Source: Eimeria necatrix
Lineage: Eukaryota; Apicomplexa; Conoidasida; Eucoccidiorida; Eimeriidae
NCBI RefSeq assembly: GCF_000499385.1
Contig: NW_013654796.1
Span: forward strand, 798-64,797
DNA: 64,000 nucleotides
Reading direction: 5' to 3'
The translations under genes and the position numbers were made by a program. The notes beneath the pieces were generated by a model. That model was not told where the DNA came from, did not search any database, and saw only the letters and a list, made by a program, of their open reading frames with translations. Shown here in pieces: positions 51,201-62,950 of the stretch. Position 1 is the first letter of the stretch. Every line of letters begins with the position of its first letter.

Positions 51201-54200
51201 GCTACCGTAACGCAAAAGCCACAGCAGAGACAGCTGGGCTTCCTCAAGGCAAGAAACGCAAGGTGGACTCGAATAATGACACCATTAGCAGCAGCAGGGA
51301 AGACAGCGCAGATGCCAAGCTTGACGCGTGCACCGACGAGTGTGGAAAACTCGGCATGGCTGAAGTCGCTTGTTTAAAAGTAGCGGAATTAAAGGAGCTT
51401 ATTAAAGCTCTTGGAGGCACCCCAATCGCCCGTGCACAGAAAGCGCAACTACTGGAACAAGTGGAGCCGCTGCTGAAAAAGAGCTTGATTAAGGAGTTAT
51501 CAAATCCGGAGCCTAGAGACAGCGGCTCGGAAATTGCAAACCTCCAGATATGCTCGGCTAAGCCTCAAGAGACAGATCCGGGGATGCAGGAGCACAGCGA
51601 GCGGCAGGGGCAAGCTGCAGCGGATGAGTGTCAAAGCAGTAACGACAAAACTGGTACAGCTGCGAGCAACAAGAGTGTGCCAGCTGGGCAGCAGGTGGAA
51701 AGACCCATACGCGAACAGTGCAACTGTGAAGAAGAAAGTAAAGAAACATCAGCTACCAGCAGCAGCGGAGAAGGCAACTCAGGGGTGAAAAATGCCAAAG
51801 CAAGCAGCCAGAGTCAACAATGCCAACGGAGCAAAAGAGCTGTTCCTGCGAAACAGGGGGTGGGCAAATCTGCTGGCGACGAGGACGGCGAGCCGCAAAA
51901 CGCTGTGTCACCAGACAGCAGTAGTAGCAGCAGAAGTAAGCCGCCCTTCAAGTATGTGAAGCCAGTAAAACCAGACAGGCAACAAGCCGATAGTCAGCAT
52001 GCTTCTGCTGTCACGGGCAAAAAGACTTCACTTATCAATAAAAAGACGAAAACGGAGGCAAAAAACAAAACACGCAGTTGCAAGAACAGCAGCAAAACTG
52101 TCCAGAAGTATACAAAACCGAAGAAGCACGTGAAGAAAGAGGTTCGAAGGTCCTCGAGGAAACAAAAGCCCGCAGAACGAAACGTTTCCAGCAGCGAAAG
52201 CGAGTGGGAGAGCAGCAGCACGGCTTATGAGCCCTCAAGCTCGTCATCCGAAAGTGGGTCCTCAGATTCGTTTGTTGAGACACCTTCAGATGACCCATCG
52301 GTTGATTCAGAGTCCGACGTTTCGTCGGTCGTATCTGTTCGTTCATCTGAAACCACGAAAAGGAGGCGCGCTAAAACATCCCGCAACTCCAGTAACAACA
52401 GCAAGGAGCAGCCGAGAAGCACAGCGCTCACGCCAATAGATGAGTTGCTGTGGGGAAAAGCATTGGGCGAGACTGAATCTGAAGATGGAGAGGAAGGTGG
52501 GCATGTTAAGGAGAGACTTGAGGAGGACCCTCAGTTGGTAGAAGCGCTTAGGCAGTCTCCTCTGCATGGAGTTGTGTGGCAGAGAATCGTGTTGGATGAA
52601 GCTCACAGGATCAAATCCCGGAACAGCAGCACAGCCCAAGCTATATTTGCCCTACGCAGCGCAACGGTGAAGGTTGTTGGTGGATGTAGTCGCCTTGAGC
52701 AAAGAAAGGAACAGCTGCAGCCTCAGGTAGAAGAGGATGGCGCAAAGAGCTACAGCAGGGAGGCTGCTGCGTCGCAAAGGGAAGGTGCTGAAACTGACGA
52801 TCAGGATAGGACTGACAGTGCCTGTCTTGAAATCCAGAGTGGTGGAAAGCAGAAACGTATGCAACAGAAGAAACGGTTGCAGGGGCATTCTCGGGAAGAC
52901 GATAATGGTGATTCAGCTCCTGAGCAACAGGAAGGGACAACCGAGAACGCTGCATCTTGCGAACATGCGGGAGTTGCATTCGGTGGCAATGGCGACAGCT
53001 GTAGAGGGAACAACGCGGGAAATACAGTTGTTTCTGCGCCTGCCGACAATAAAACGAATTCAGACGACTTTTCAATCGTTGTGGGAGGCTGTAGATGGTG
53101 TCTCACGGGCACACCTCTACAGAACAGAGTTGGGGAGCTATACAGTCTTGTGCGCTTTTTGCGCTTTTATCCCTATGCGTATTACTTTTGTTCGAAAAAG
53201 GGTTGCTCCTGCAGGTCCATGCATTACCGATTTGCCGATGGAAAGTAAGGACTCAGACGCACGGTAGTAGATGCATGGGTTGATGTAACCCACGCGTCCA
53301 CTACCTTGGCTGCGGCAGCAGCGAGGGAAATGATTCCCTCGCTGCTGCCGCAGCCGAGGGAATCATTTTAGAAGTCACGGCTATTTCGCATAAAGCAAGT
53401 ACATAAGTTAGATAGTCGTGGTGGTACACGACTATGTGTTACATCTGCTTTACATCTTTTGACGTGTTTAGGGTTCGTCTGTGGTGCTTTTGCCCATACT
53501 GTCAGGTATTGCGAAAAATGTTCTCACACGCGAATGACGCATTATTCTTTTTTCTGTCGCCGCGTTGTGAAGCCAATCAAGGAATTTGGGTACCAGGGAG
53601 AGGGAATTGTTGCCCTCGAGACTTTAAAGAAGGAAGTAAGTTTCCTCTTCACGCTTGCGGACTTCTCAACAGTCTCGTTAGTCTTGGATTGGTGAGAGCT
53701 CCATTAGTTTCTTGTACCCCGTTCTGCAGCTGCGGTTCGCAAGATTATTGCTGATGGAGCTGCTCCTGTTTTGGTTGTTTGGCATGCAGGTGCTGGATGT
53801 CTGCTTGCTTCGACGCACAAAGATTGAGAGAGCAGCTGACGTTAAACTGCCTCCTCTCGTTGTTTCCATAAGAAGGGATGCACTGAGTCCCCAAGAAAGA
53901 GATTTCTACGAGGCTCTTTTTAAACAGACGGCAACCCAATTCGTACGACGTCGCCCTTGCAGTTGCCGTTGTGCATGACGCTAGGGAATGACTGATTGGG
54001 TAAAAATGTGTTTTACTGCTGCTGGAAGGCTGCATCATGCTGATTTTAGTTCTTCACATTGGGCCTGTTTCTTGGTATTAATCTACGCAAGCATGTCGTT
54101 GGTTGTCATGCTTTGCCCGCTACTGCCCATGCATCTTTGAATGTGGTGCAATTCTTGCTACGGGAATGTCTTTTTCCATCTCGGTTTCTATGCAGGACTC

Positions 54201-56302
54201 TTATGTAAAAAGCGGCACTGTCCTGCACAACTTCGCGCACATCTTTGACTTATTGTCACGGTTGCGTCAAGCAGTGGATCATCCTTACTTGCTCATTCAT
54301 GGTTCCCTGCAGTCCAAAGAGGGTTGTATGCCCTTGCCGACTGACTCACGGAACCCAGAACAAACCGGCGTCTGTGCCATTTGTCAGGAAGATATGGATG
54401 CCGCAGTATGTGCTTGCTGATGCTGACGCAGCTGTGCTTCCTGATGTTCGTAGTTTTGTTGCGGGAGTGTTTGATCTTGTTGCGTGGGAAGCTGTGGCGG
54501 CTGTATCCTTTCATGAAGTACATTGCCTCGCTTCTTCCTAATTGTACAGTGCAGCCCCCGGTTGCAGTGTTGCAGTGCCTCCAACTGGAGTAACGTCTGT
54601 TTTTTTCGTCAGCCCTTCTGCTTTGTGTCCTTGAGTGCCTCTTGTCAGAAAACGATTGCTAGCTCAGCAGAGTCGTGATATCGTGCAGACAGTGATCGTC
54701 ACATGACTGTAGTTTGCTGCATCCTTCCTGTGGTTGCGTTCATGATCAGGACGTTGCCGAGGCCAAGTGTGGACATGCATTTCATCATCTCTGCATTCAA
54801 GAGTATATCGAATCTGCTCCAGCTGCAGCAGAAGCAGAGCAGCAGCAAGTGCCAGCAACTGCAGCGCTGGGCTGTCCTGCTTGTTTCGTCCCCCTGACAA
54901 TCGACCTGTCGAAGCCAGGGGGATGGGAACACTCGGAAGAAGATGCAACGGGAAGGAAAATGAAGGACAGACCAGACAACTCGAAAAAGCGAAAGAGCTG
55001 TCGCAACGGTCGGGGAGAGAATGGACTTGCCGAGGATGAAGAAGAGGTTTCTGAGCTGGACACCGTCCTCGAGGTATTGAATAGCTGCTATCGCAGGCTT
55101 GCGGTTCTTTCACTTAAAATTGATATCTTTCAGTTGTACGCGTATCATAGAGCTCAGCCTAAGTCATATAATGGCATCAATCGGGCTGCTCCACAGACGT
55201 CTCGGAAATCCATGCCAATGCAGCCAATTACTCAATCCATTGAGAAATAGCTTGTGGGCTATACTTTGCAGAATGGCACAGATGATCCAAGCGTCGCTGC
55301 TGAAAGGCAGACTGGTGCATCTTTGACGCCGGGAAGGACCGCAAGCAGGCGCGGTGGGATTATGAAGAAGATCAGCGCCAGCAACTTCACAAGCAGCACT
55401 AAAATCGAGGCCCTTGTGCAAGTGAGAAAGAAGCCTTTACCCGGTTGAATCTTCTGCGTGTTGGGCTCTGTACACGCTGCGGCAGCTTTCGTGGGCACTT
55501 GCCAGTGATTTCCTTCTTCTGTTGTTATCAGAGAACTCTCGTGTGGCGGTGGGGATGTCAAAGGGTTTTGGGGAGACAATTGCTTACTCGCTGCAGGAGC
55601 TACAAACGGAACTCAAGCAAGACGCAACAGTTAAAAGCATCGTATTTTCCCAGTTTTGTGCGATGCTGGACCTCATAGAGTTCCGATTAAAGAGAGAAGG
55701 GATCCACTGCGCCCAGCTGACAGGGTCTATGACTGCTGTTGCGAGGTGAGTGCTGCTGTTCTTTTGTACAAGCGGTTCCGCCTCTTGCTTCAGGCCTGCC
55801 ATTTAGTGTTTATACTTTCTCACGGGCAATCTGTATCAGTCTTTTCTGTTGCCCTTATGAGTTTGACAGTAGCTTGACGTCTCGAGGCACAAGGACCGCA
55901 CCACTTCTGCCATAAGCCTGGTTTCTGATGAATGCGGGCGCCTTTTATGGTTGCAGGAGCAATGTGCTGTACGCATTTAACAACGACTCCAACCTGAAGG
56001 TGATTCTAATAAGTTTAAAGGCTGGGGGTGAGGGCCTAAATCTTCAAGTTGCCAGTAGGATATACCTGATGGATCCTTGGTGGAACCCTGCAGCTGAGAT
56101 GCAGGCCATCCAAAGAGCCCATAGAATAGGCCAAACTAGGCCAGTGAAGGGCGTGAGATTTATTTGTACCGACACAATTGAAGAGAGGATTCTTCAACTC
56201 CAAGAAAAGAAACAGCTTGTCTTCGACGGCACAGTGGGGGCCTCGAACCAGGCAATGCACAAACTGACTCAGGAGGATCTCCGTTTTCTCTTTCAGTCGT
56301 AA
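48209..56302 (+). CDS. RAD16: RAD16-type SNF2 helicase with RING, PARP-type zinc finger and SAP-like segment
   Basis: Eleven exons, all phases consistent, 1787 residues: 48209-48404, 48749-49666, 50161-50477, 50837-53244, 53506-53635, 53790-53942, 54196-54405, 54750-55073, 55272-55421, 55534-55745, 55957-56302. Start gccgccATGG. N-terminus has a PARP-type zinc finger ([18 protein letters not shown] ... WLHVGC, about 66-115). SNF2 motifs: ILADEMGMGKT (I, spanning exons 2/3), [12 protein letters not shown] (Ia), VVLTTY, LDEAH (II, near 1063), LTGTPLQN (III), FSQFCAMLD and TGSM (IV), KAGGEGLNL (V), [10 protein letters not shown] (VI). A C2HC finger EYCHRLFM...[10 protein letters not shown] as in RAD16 relatives is followed by about 560 low-complexity residues with a SAP-like stretch ([13 protein letters not shown]). 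A RING (CAIC ... CGHAFHHLC ... CPAC) splits the helicase lobes. YFCSKKGC and the C-terminal [10 protein letters not shown] are RAD16-specific. Known role: global-genome nucleotide excision repair, ATP-driven DNA translocase plus E3 ligase. Confidence 0.9.
53308..53355. repeat. Perfect 22-bp inverted repeat in RAD16 intron 4
   Basis: Arms 53308-53329 and 53334-53355 are exact reverse complements with a 4-base loop. A third partial copy, gagggaatcatt, follows at 53356-53367. Lies between the exon ending 53244 and the exon starting 53506. Confidence 0.95.
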
Positions 56303-58041
56303 AGAAAAAGACTGTGGATCTTGCAGGGCACAGGGTTACTGTGCCAGGTTGTCTCATACGATTCGTGCAACGGAAGGCTTCACTGGGCTTTCCTCCGGCT
56401 GTGCGTTCGTGTGTGGTTGTCAAAGTTAATTGTCAAAGTTCTTCGCAGCGCATTTTGCACATCTGTTTCGTGTTGGATTAGGAATATCACACTGTCTTTG
56501 CACATGTAGCAGTGTACATGTACATCAGTTCACTCCGCCATATTGTGTGCGCAAATGCATGGAGGTGCAGCCGCGTTGTGTGCACGACGTATGGAGGTCA
56601 GCCTTACTGTGACGCTCTCGTGTCCTGTCTGCTTAAGGGATCGCCTTTAAAAGAAGCTGTGAAGACGAATCTCTTCGGTGGATCGAAACATGTTTGCCCC
56701 TTTTTTCTCACGTCCGATTCGGTGTGGGGCCCACACTTGTCTCGAAGTTTGCGCGTGTACATTGGCTGCGAATATGGGCCTACTTTCAATTTTTAGGTTG
56801 CTACTTCCACAGGTCACCTGGTTTTTGTCCCTTTGCCATATTTGCCCAAGACTCATTGCAATGCCGCAGGCTGAATCAGTGTTTCGTCTCACCAGTATCG
56901 CTGCTAGTGGAAACCGTTTGAGCTCACTTCAAAATGTTGCATCAGGGTAGCAAAAGATGGCATAAAGCGACTAGGCATCTGTCTACATCTGCTACGCATA
57001 CACGCCCAAAGCGGCCAACACAGTGTGGGACCGTGCGGCGCCAAACACCCAACCTGCCAACTTCACGCCATCTTTTGCTAGCATGCATTTTGGCTGTCTT
57101 TGTGCGTACACATACGGCGCAGAATGGTGAAAAGTAGAGTGGTAGAGTGCATAAATGACGCGAACTTCACCATCAAGGAGCGTGGTGTGAATGTTCATGC
57201 GAACGGTGCCAGCATCCAAGAAAAGATATCGTGAAACGTACTGCATGTCACGAGAAGCATGGCTACTACGGTAAGTGGCCACCAGTTCATGCTTTACTGG
57301 GCTTCCTAACAGGATTCCAAAAGGCTGCCTCCTCCTCTCCTACGCTTCTTATGTTGCTTGAGCAACTTTCATGGCGCCTCGGCGCCGCTTGAACTAGCAG
57401 CTGATCCTAAAGCCTACACCAGCACAAAGCTCGAACTGATGCCGTTTATGCCGGTGTGCGCTCCCTAATGCAGCTGAGACACCCAAAGTGTTGAGCTATT
57501 GTTCGTGTTTGTAAACTCCACTGTACGCCCACTAGGGTCGAAACCCGGCTTGGCTGGAGGAGCTAGCTCAACACCATCTTTAGGCTCAGAACAACCTTTT
57601 TCGCCGGGAATCACGCGTGGACCCAACTGCAGCAATGAACGCACTTACTAAAGCGCCTAACCAGAACCGGTTGCGTTTTGCCCTGGGTCCAAAGAGAACG
57701 CTAGACGCCAACAATCACAACCCTCAATCCCCAAATCCCCATCCGTTACCGAGAAAATTTTTCTGATCGGGATACAGCTGCAAGCCTTCTAAAATCCCTC
57801 AATCCCTCTTTCTTCGTGATCGGATATGTTTCTAGCTACTGATGTGCAATGCTGCATTGCAGTCAATGCATGAGGCTCGTCCGTTATTGAAGCGCCAGTC
57901 TGACATCTCCATGCCCTATGAACAAGTTTAACAGGGAGAGTGGGGCAAAATCATCCCTGCAACTGTCGTCTCATCAACTGGCCCGAGTGGCAAAGTGTGC
58001 GTTACCCACTCTGCCGTGCCAAAAAGCACAAGCATCTTGAG
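56303..58041. other. No recognisable gene
   Basis: Between the convergent RAD16 and UBC9 genes. The minus-strand ORF 56992-57282 has borderline composition and no motif. Confidence 0.4.
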
Positions 58042-59074
58042 CTAGTCCTTGGGGCGCATTTGTATTGCCTGATTCTTCACCCTTCTGTTGTATTCATCTC
58101 GATTTTGGCAGTAGAGCATATACGGTTCGGCTTGCGCAGGCGACTGAGGATTTGGATTGTCCAGTAAATCCTGAAAACCAAAGCGTTTTAAAACTCATGC
58201 AACGGAGTGAGGCCTAGCTGCTACAGCCATACCGTGAAGCCACAAATAACACCGATGAAAGAAATAAAAGGAACTAAGACAGCGGAACTCTGTGGCGAGT
58301 GGAGGGGAATTGTACCTGTATACCGAGAAGGATTTGTTTGATGGTGATAGACGGCTTCCAGTCTTCATCTTCATTAAGAATCGACAAACAAACAGTTCCT
58401 GAAGGATATACATTTGGGTGGAACAAGACCGGCGCAAACTTGCACTTGGGAGGCTTGCTTGGGTACTCTTCTGAGAACTCCATTGTCAGGCAGTATTCAC
58501 CCCCTTCCCAAATACTACCCTGCAGTCCCACAAAAGCAAGGTCACACAGATGGCTCGCTATTGTCTTAAGTTCATATTTTCACAGAAAATACCAACAGTA
58601 CACAATTGAATGCCCTGAATATACCGAAGCAGAAACTGTTTTCTCTGAAATTCCTCGTCCATCCACGGGCGGAATCGACCTCCCAGCACCATTTGCGCCT
58701 GAAGCAACGGGGCATCAGGTGCTAACCTTCTTTCCAGGAACCTTGCATATCCACTTCATGATGTCCTGGCCAACACTCCCATCAGCCATAGGAGCGTACT
58801 TCGCGGAAAAGCCTGCTGGATGGTCTCTTCGCCAAGCTGCTCTTTCCTGCGCCAATCTTTTGCGAGCAATTGAGCCGCTACACGCAGCTGAAGATGCCGA
58901 TGAGGCTGCTGCTGGAGGAGTAGAATTGGCCATGGCCCCATTTTGTGTATCCTGTGCGGGTTTCCTCTGTGCAACAGTTGCTGCTTCATTGTCTCTGACA
59001 TTTGCACCTCCACCACCGGAGGATCCTGTGGGGGATGCCACCGCCTCAGTTGCCTGAGATGCAGATGTACTCAT
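58042..59074 (-). CDS. UBC9: SUMO-conjugating enzyme E2, UBC9
   Basis: Three exons, all phase 0, 226 residues: 59074-58727, 58519-58316, 58170-58042. The E2 core begins [20 protein letters not shown] (UBC9 has SRLAQERKAWRKDHP) and continues [37 protein letters not shown] with catalytic Cys at about residue 160, then [19 protein letters not shown], and the C-terminal helix [18 protein letters not shown]. The EDxDW loop and basic N-terminal helix are UBC9-specific. It transfers SUMO from the E1 to substrate lysines, mainly in the nucleus. An extra N-terminus of about 68 Ser/Ala/Gly-rich residues precedes the normal start; a Met about 20 residues before the core (AMANSTPP) could give a shorter form. 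Confidence 0.93.
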
Positions 59075-59635
59075 TTCTCTACGTGCGTTCTGTGGCAAAG
59101 CCTTGAAATGCTGTGGAAGTTCAGTAGAGACGAAGCGTGCAACCGAAACACTATGGGTCCGGCAGTGGACGGAAAGCAACTTGGTAGCCTCAAGCTACAG
59201 CCCCCAGGAATTCAACAGTGCAGAAGCACATACATTCTGCTGGATAACAGTAAGAGGGAGAAATAAGATCTAGCATATAGCGGGCTTGAAATAATCGTGA
59301 GGCGCATGCAGCGGTGGCTGCTGTTAGGGGCCCCTTACGCCTGTCTAGTCGTGCGAAAAGAAGATACAACAGCCAAAATTGCTGAGAGCAGCTCAAAAAG
59401 TGTTATTAACCTTATTAGTTGGACTTTTGTTCCGTTGGTGAGTGTTTGAAATTGCCGTGACAGTCGCATGTCCTAAACAGCATGTTGGCCATCATGACGC
59501 GCCGTTTGGTGGATCTGCAACTTTCGAACATAAACCATCGAGGTAAAACGGCCCAAATTGTAAACTTGGTCTTTTAAAGGAGTTCCACCGAGTCTCTGGA
59601 GTGCTTTGGTACTGCATTGTTCGGACGTAGCTGGC
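59075..59635. other. UBC9 upstream region, no gene seen
   Basis: Would contain the UBC9 promoter and the 3' end of the next minus-strand gene. No motif-bearing ORF. Confidence 0.4.
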
Positions 59636-59977
59636 TTATGTAGGTTGCTGCTTGGGTCCAAAAGCTAGCTTTACTTGTGTGTACTGGCTTCGGTAGGAGG
59701 GATAAGGGGCAGCGCTCGGTTTTTTTTTCAAATAGCTGCGCATATGTATTAGCCACCGTTTACAGGCTGTTGCTTTCATTACAACGTCAGCGACCTGCGG
59801 GTTTGCTTCCTTCTGGATGCGCTGTAGCGTATAGAGCCGGCGCTGTACGCGGTTGCATTGCGCATCTTCTGCAGACATTTTACGTGTCCCGAATTGGTAG
59901 GGACTAACCATCTTCAGCGGAAGATTATCCGTCTCTCGCGCACGCGTTGCCATCAACTGCCCTAGCCACTCTTGCAA
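59636..59977 (-). CDS. Small basic protein, unrecognised
   Basis: 113-codon ORF with coding-like composition: MVSPYQFGTRKMSAEDAQCN, RVQRRLYTLQRIQKEANPQV, ATACKRWLIHMRSYLKKKPS, ending LAFGPKQQPT. Basic and rich in Gln/Arg, as small organellar ribosomal proteins can be, but no family match is claimed. The true start may lie in an upstream exon. Confidence 0.4.
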   Translation of the reverse strand: MQEWLGQLMATRARETDNLPLKMVSPYQFGTRKMSAEDAQCNRVQRRLYTLQRIQKEANPQVADVVMKATACKRWLIHMRSYLKKKPSAAPYPSYRSQYTQVKLAFGPKQQPT

Positions 59978-60320
59978 ACAATCAATTACTTATGGACGAG
60001 CACGCCCTCGGATTCACACTAGAGCAGATTTCGCCCCAGCCCTTTAATTATCTGTCTTTCGGAACTTTTTGTTTCTTTTTTGGCGCATGATTACGTTCCT
60101 ATGCAATCGGATTGAAAGGGCCATTTTCCTATCCAGATATGCACTTTTCTCCATTCGTTGATATCTGGACGTGCGGCTTTCAGATAGCAGAGTTTTCCGG
60201 GTCGTTGGGTCATGCCGCGACTACGCACCGCAGTGCTTTCTCATGACTCCCACGCCTAGCATTTTCGCCTTAGTTTATCGCTAAACTGTTGCATTACCAC
60301 TGCGGGCATTTAGTGCGGCC
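59978..60320. other. No gene seen
   Basis: Short interval between two minus-strand ORFs; no motif. Confidence 0.35.
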
Positions 60321-61018
60321 TCACGCTTCCTTGTAGGCCTGCCAGGCGTTCGACAACGTAGTGCTCCACTTCAGCCGCACGTCCGGTGAATCTTCCCCAA
60401 TGCCCTGATCAGCTCTGCTGCAGAGATGGGGTGCTCGTGAGCATCGCTCCACATTCATAACAGCCTGGCACTCTTCCCAACTTCCGTTCTTTTCACCGCC
60501 GCATAAGTTGCTTCTCTGCGTTGCTGTTACTTCTGTTCGCACTGCCATACAGAAGTCCCTAGGTGGTTCGGTACAGTACAGGTATGGCACAGCATCCGTT
60601 CCCATAGCTAAACTGTGCTTCAGTAGGCCTTCTAGCTGAGGGGCAAACGCCTCGTAAACACCGTTCCGCTCGAACCTGCCATTCTGCTTCAAGTTTTAGC
60701 TCTAGATAGGACGCGGGACCTCCTGTGAAGCAGCCTCTTCGCCTTTCCAAGTATCCCAGGTTTGCGGTGTCGCTGGAGTTAATCCGTTGTAGTTGTGCAC
60801 AGCCCGTGGTACAGCGTGCCAGGCAGGTACCCTACCACTCTTCGCCTCCTATCGTCCAGGGCGTAACCCCACAGTAGCGCAATAGACTTCCGCAAGGGAC
60901 AGAAATATTCCCATGGCGCTTTCGTTCCTAGAGTTGCTGATGCAGCAGCTATGCCCTCTCTAACTTGCATGCTCCAGCGTCCGTTGGAGCCATGACAGAT
61001 TAATATCCAAACCCGCAT
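60321..61018 (-). CDS. Unrecognised gene, probably two exons
   Basis: Two coding-like minus-strand blocks. The upstream one (61018 to about 60830) reads VREGIAAASATLGTKAPWEY then FCPLRKSIALLWGYALDD and reaches a possible donor (GTG|GTAGGG). The downstream one runs from an acceptor (cctatctag, near 60708) to a stop at 60321 and contains NGVYEAFAPQLEGLLKHSLA, RDFCMAVRTEV, and ECQAVMNVERCSRAPHLC, ending LSNAWQAYKEA. Regularly spaced Cys residues could form disulphides or bind metal. The start and the exon link are inferred. Confidence 0.38.
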
Positions 61019-62950
61019 GTGAAGACCGAAAATGTTTTATGTAAAGAAGCCGGAATCTGCGAAAACGCTCAACATGCCGCGGCCTGTCTGCAGAGAGGCA
61101 GACCGCAAAAAGCATTGCTACTTCCACGGTATAATTGCTTTTCTATAGAGTTGCACGCTATTCCGCTCCCAGGAGGATGCCAGTGCTTTACAGTAGTGCC
61201 TACAACTACAATTTGCTTGCTTTACGTGGCTTAGCGAAACTGAAGTTTCGAAAGTAACTCAGAATGCGAAGATGGGGTTAACAGTGCTGGAAAAGGGCTT
61301 CGGCGCCGTCCCTTATATAATGGTGATTAACGAGCATAGCGTTTTCATAACTCGCCCTCGTTGAGCTTCAACAGTTAATATTGCAGAAGCCTTTTTCGGC
61401 AAGTACGTCAATCGGTACGCATCCCAAGGGGAAGACAAGTGTACGTGTGAGCAAAGGTAAGAGCTTAGAACACGCCGAGCTGTTGGTGGCTGATGGTTCG
61501 AGTGAGATGGAGAATTAGGAGTATTAAGAAGGCGACATTTGTGATCTACCCAATCCCCTTGTTCTTGCCTCTGATTGGGTAGATACGTGGCGTAATCGTC
61601 GCTTTGAAAGAACTTTCCCCAGATGCAAGTTTCATACAGCGTTGCTCAGACATGCTAATGTAAAGTTCTGGCTTCGAAGCACAGCGTTGCTCAGATAAGC
61701 TAATGTACAGTTCTGGCTTCGAAACCTTGGAATTTCCAAGCAAAAAGTGCAGCAAATTTCACGCTGCAGTAGTCGGGCGTGCGGCGCGACCATGCACAGT
61801 CACTACAGCGTGTCTACAGCTAGTCTAGAGTGTTTCAGAGTAAGCACCTCTTTTTTTGTCTGGCTTTGTACTTCGCCAGACTTTAGTGCACGTTCACAGG
61901 AAGTCCTTTCCTGTAGCAGGGAGCGTAGCAGAGTCCTTTAGATAGGTTTCACCACGACACAGCCAGCAGTTGATCTAGGATGGGGTGTTGTGATTCTAAT
62001 ATCGTAGTCATTTGTATTTCATTGCGACAATTCTTGCTTACAAGTAGGGTTCCACAAGTTTCAAGGTAAATCCTACCTGGAGCAGTTTCTACCTAGTCTG
62101 TCCTGGCTTTGTTGCTTGCACTGATGTGACGCATCTTGTTGAGGCATGCGAAGGCACTGAACCCTCCACGAGTTCTCTCCTGCAAGGCGTCATACACATT
62201 TTGAAGAGGAATTCACTCCAACAAATTTTGTGCAGCTGAGCCAAACGGCCGTAGTGGAAGCAGCGCAGATCCGAACCTGGCAACTAGTGGCCTGGAGCAG
62301 ATGATTAGCTGCCCCTGCTGCTGCTCATAGTACTATTATAGATGCAGTAGCGTGTCGCGTCCGTCTCCTTATTCTTCAGCGGCGAAGTTTATGATGGCAA
62401 TAAGGTTAAAAGAACGTGTTTAGGTTTTGCTGGATGAAGCAAGGGACACATTTGGCAAGTTTGGACCAGCAGCCACTCAGCAGAGTAATTTGGAGTTCCT
62501 TGTTGGCACAACGCCTGCTTTCGTGCTCTAATTTTTAACATTTTCAGCTGTATAGAAGAGGAAACAATTGGGCGTTACTCATCAATACACAGGAGGTAGG
62601 CTGCCCCTCTAGGCAGCTTATCTGTCTGAGAGTCCCAGCTATTGATTCAGTGGCATTTGTGACGGCTACCAACTTCTCAACTTCCTAGCAAACGCAGAGC
62701 TATGCAGCGGACGAATACTAACAGCACCTACTACACTCGCTACTTTGTGGTGTATGGAGGGAACGCACAGCTGCAGACGAACAGAATGCGGGCCTGAGCC
62801 AACGTGTTTCGTTTCGAGGGAAGGGGTGTAACTTTTCGTGTGTGGTGCGATGTTCAGCAGCCTAGAAACGGCCGAAGCAACGGAGTAAAAAGGCTCAGCG
62901 TCTGCTGTCCCAGTGCTAGCAGCTTTGTCTGCTTGGTTGGTGCACTCGCC
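61019..62950. other. No recognisable gene
   Basis: Short ORFs only. Includes a 45-bp direct duplication (61636-61724) and a small hairpin with 11-bp arms tctacccaatc/gattgggtaga (61547-61581). The right part should contain the promoter of the UBC6-type gene. Confidence 0.4.
61636..61724. repeat. 45-bp tandem direct duplication
   Basis: Two copies of acagcgttgctcaga...gttctggcttcgaa, differing at a few bases. The period is a multiple of three; on the minus strand it reads as two copies of SKPELYIS(L/M)SEQRC in a 69-codon ORF. Confidence 0.9.
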
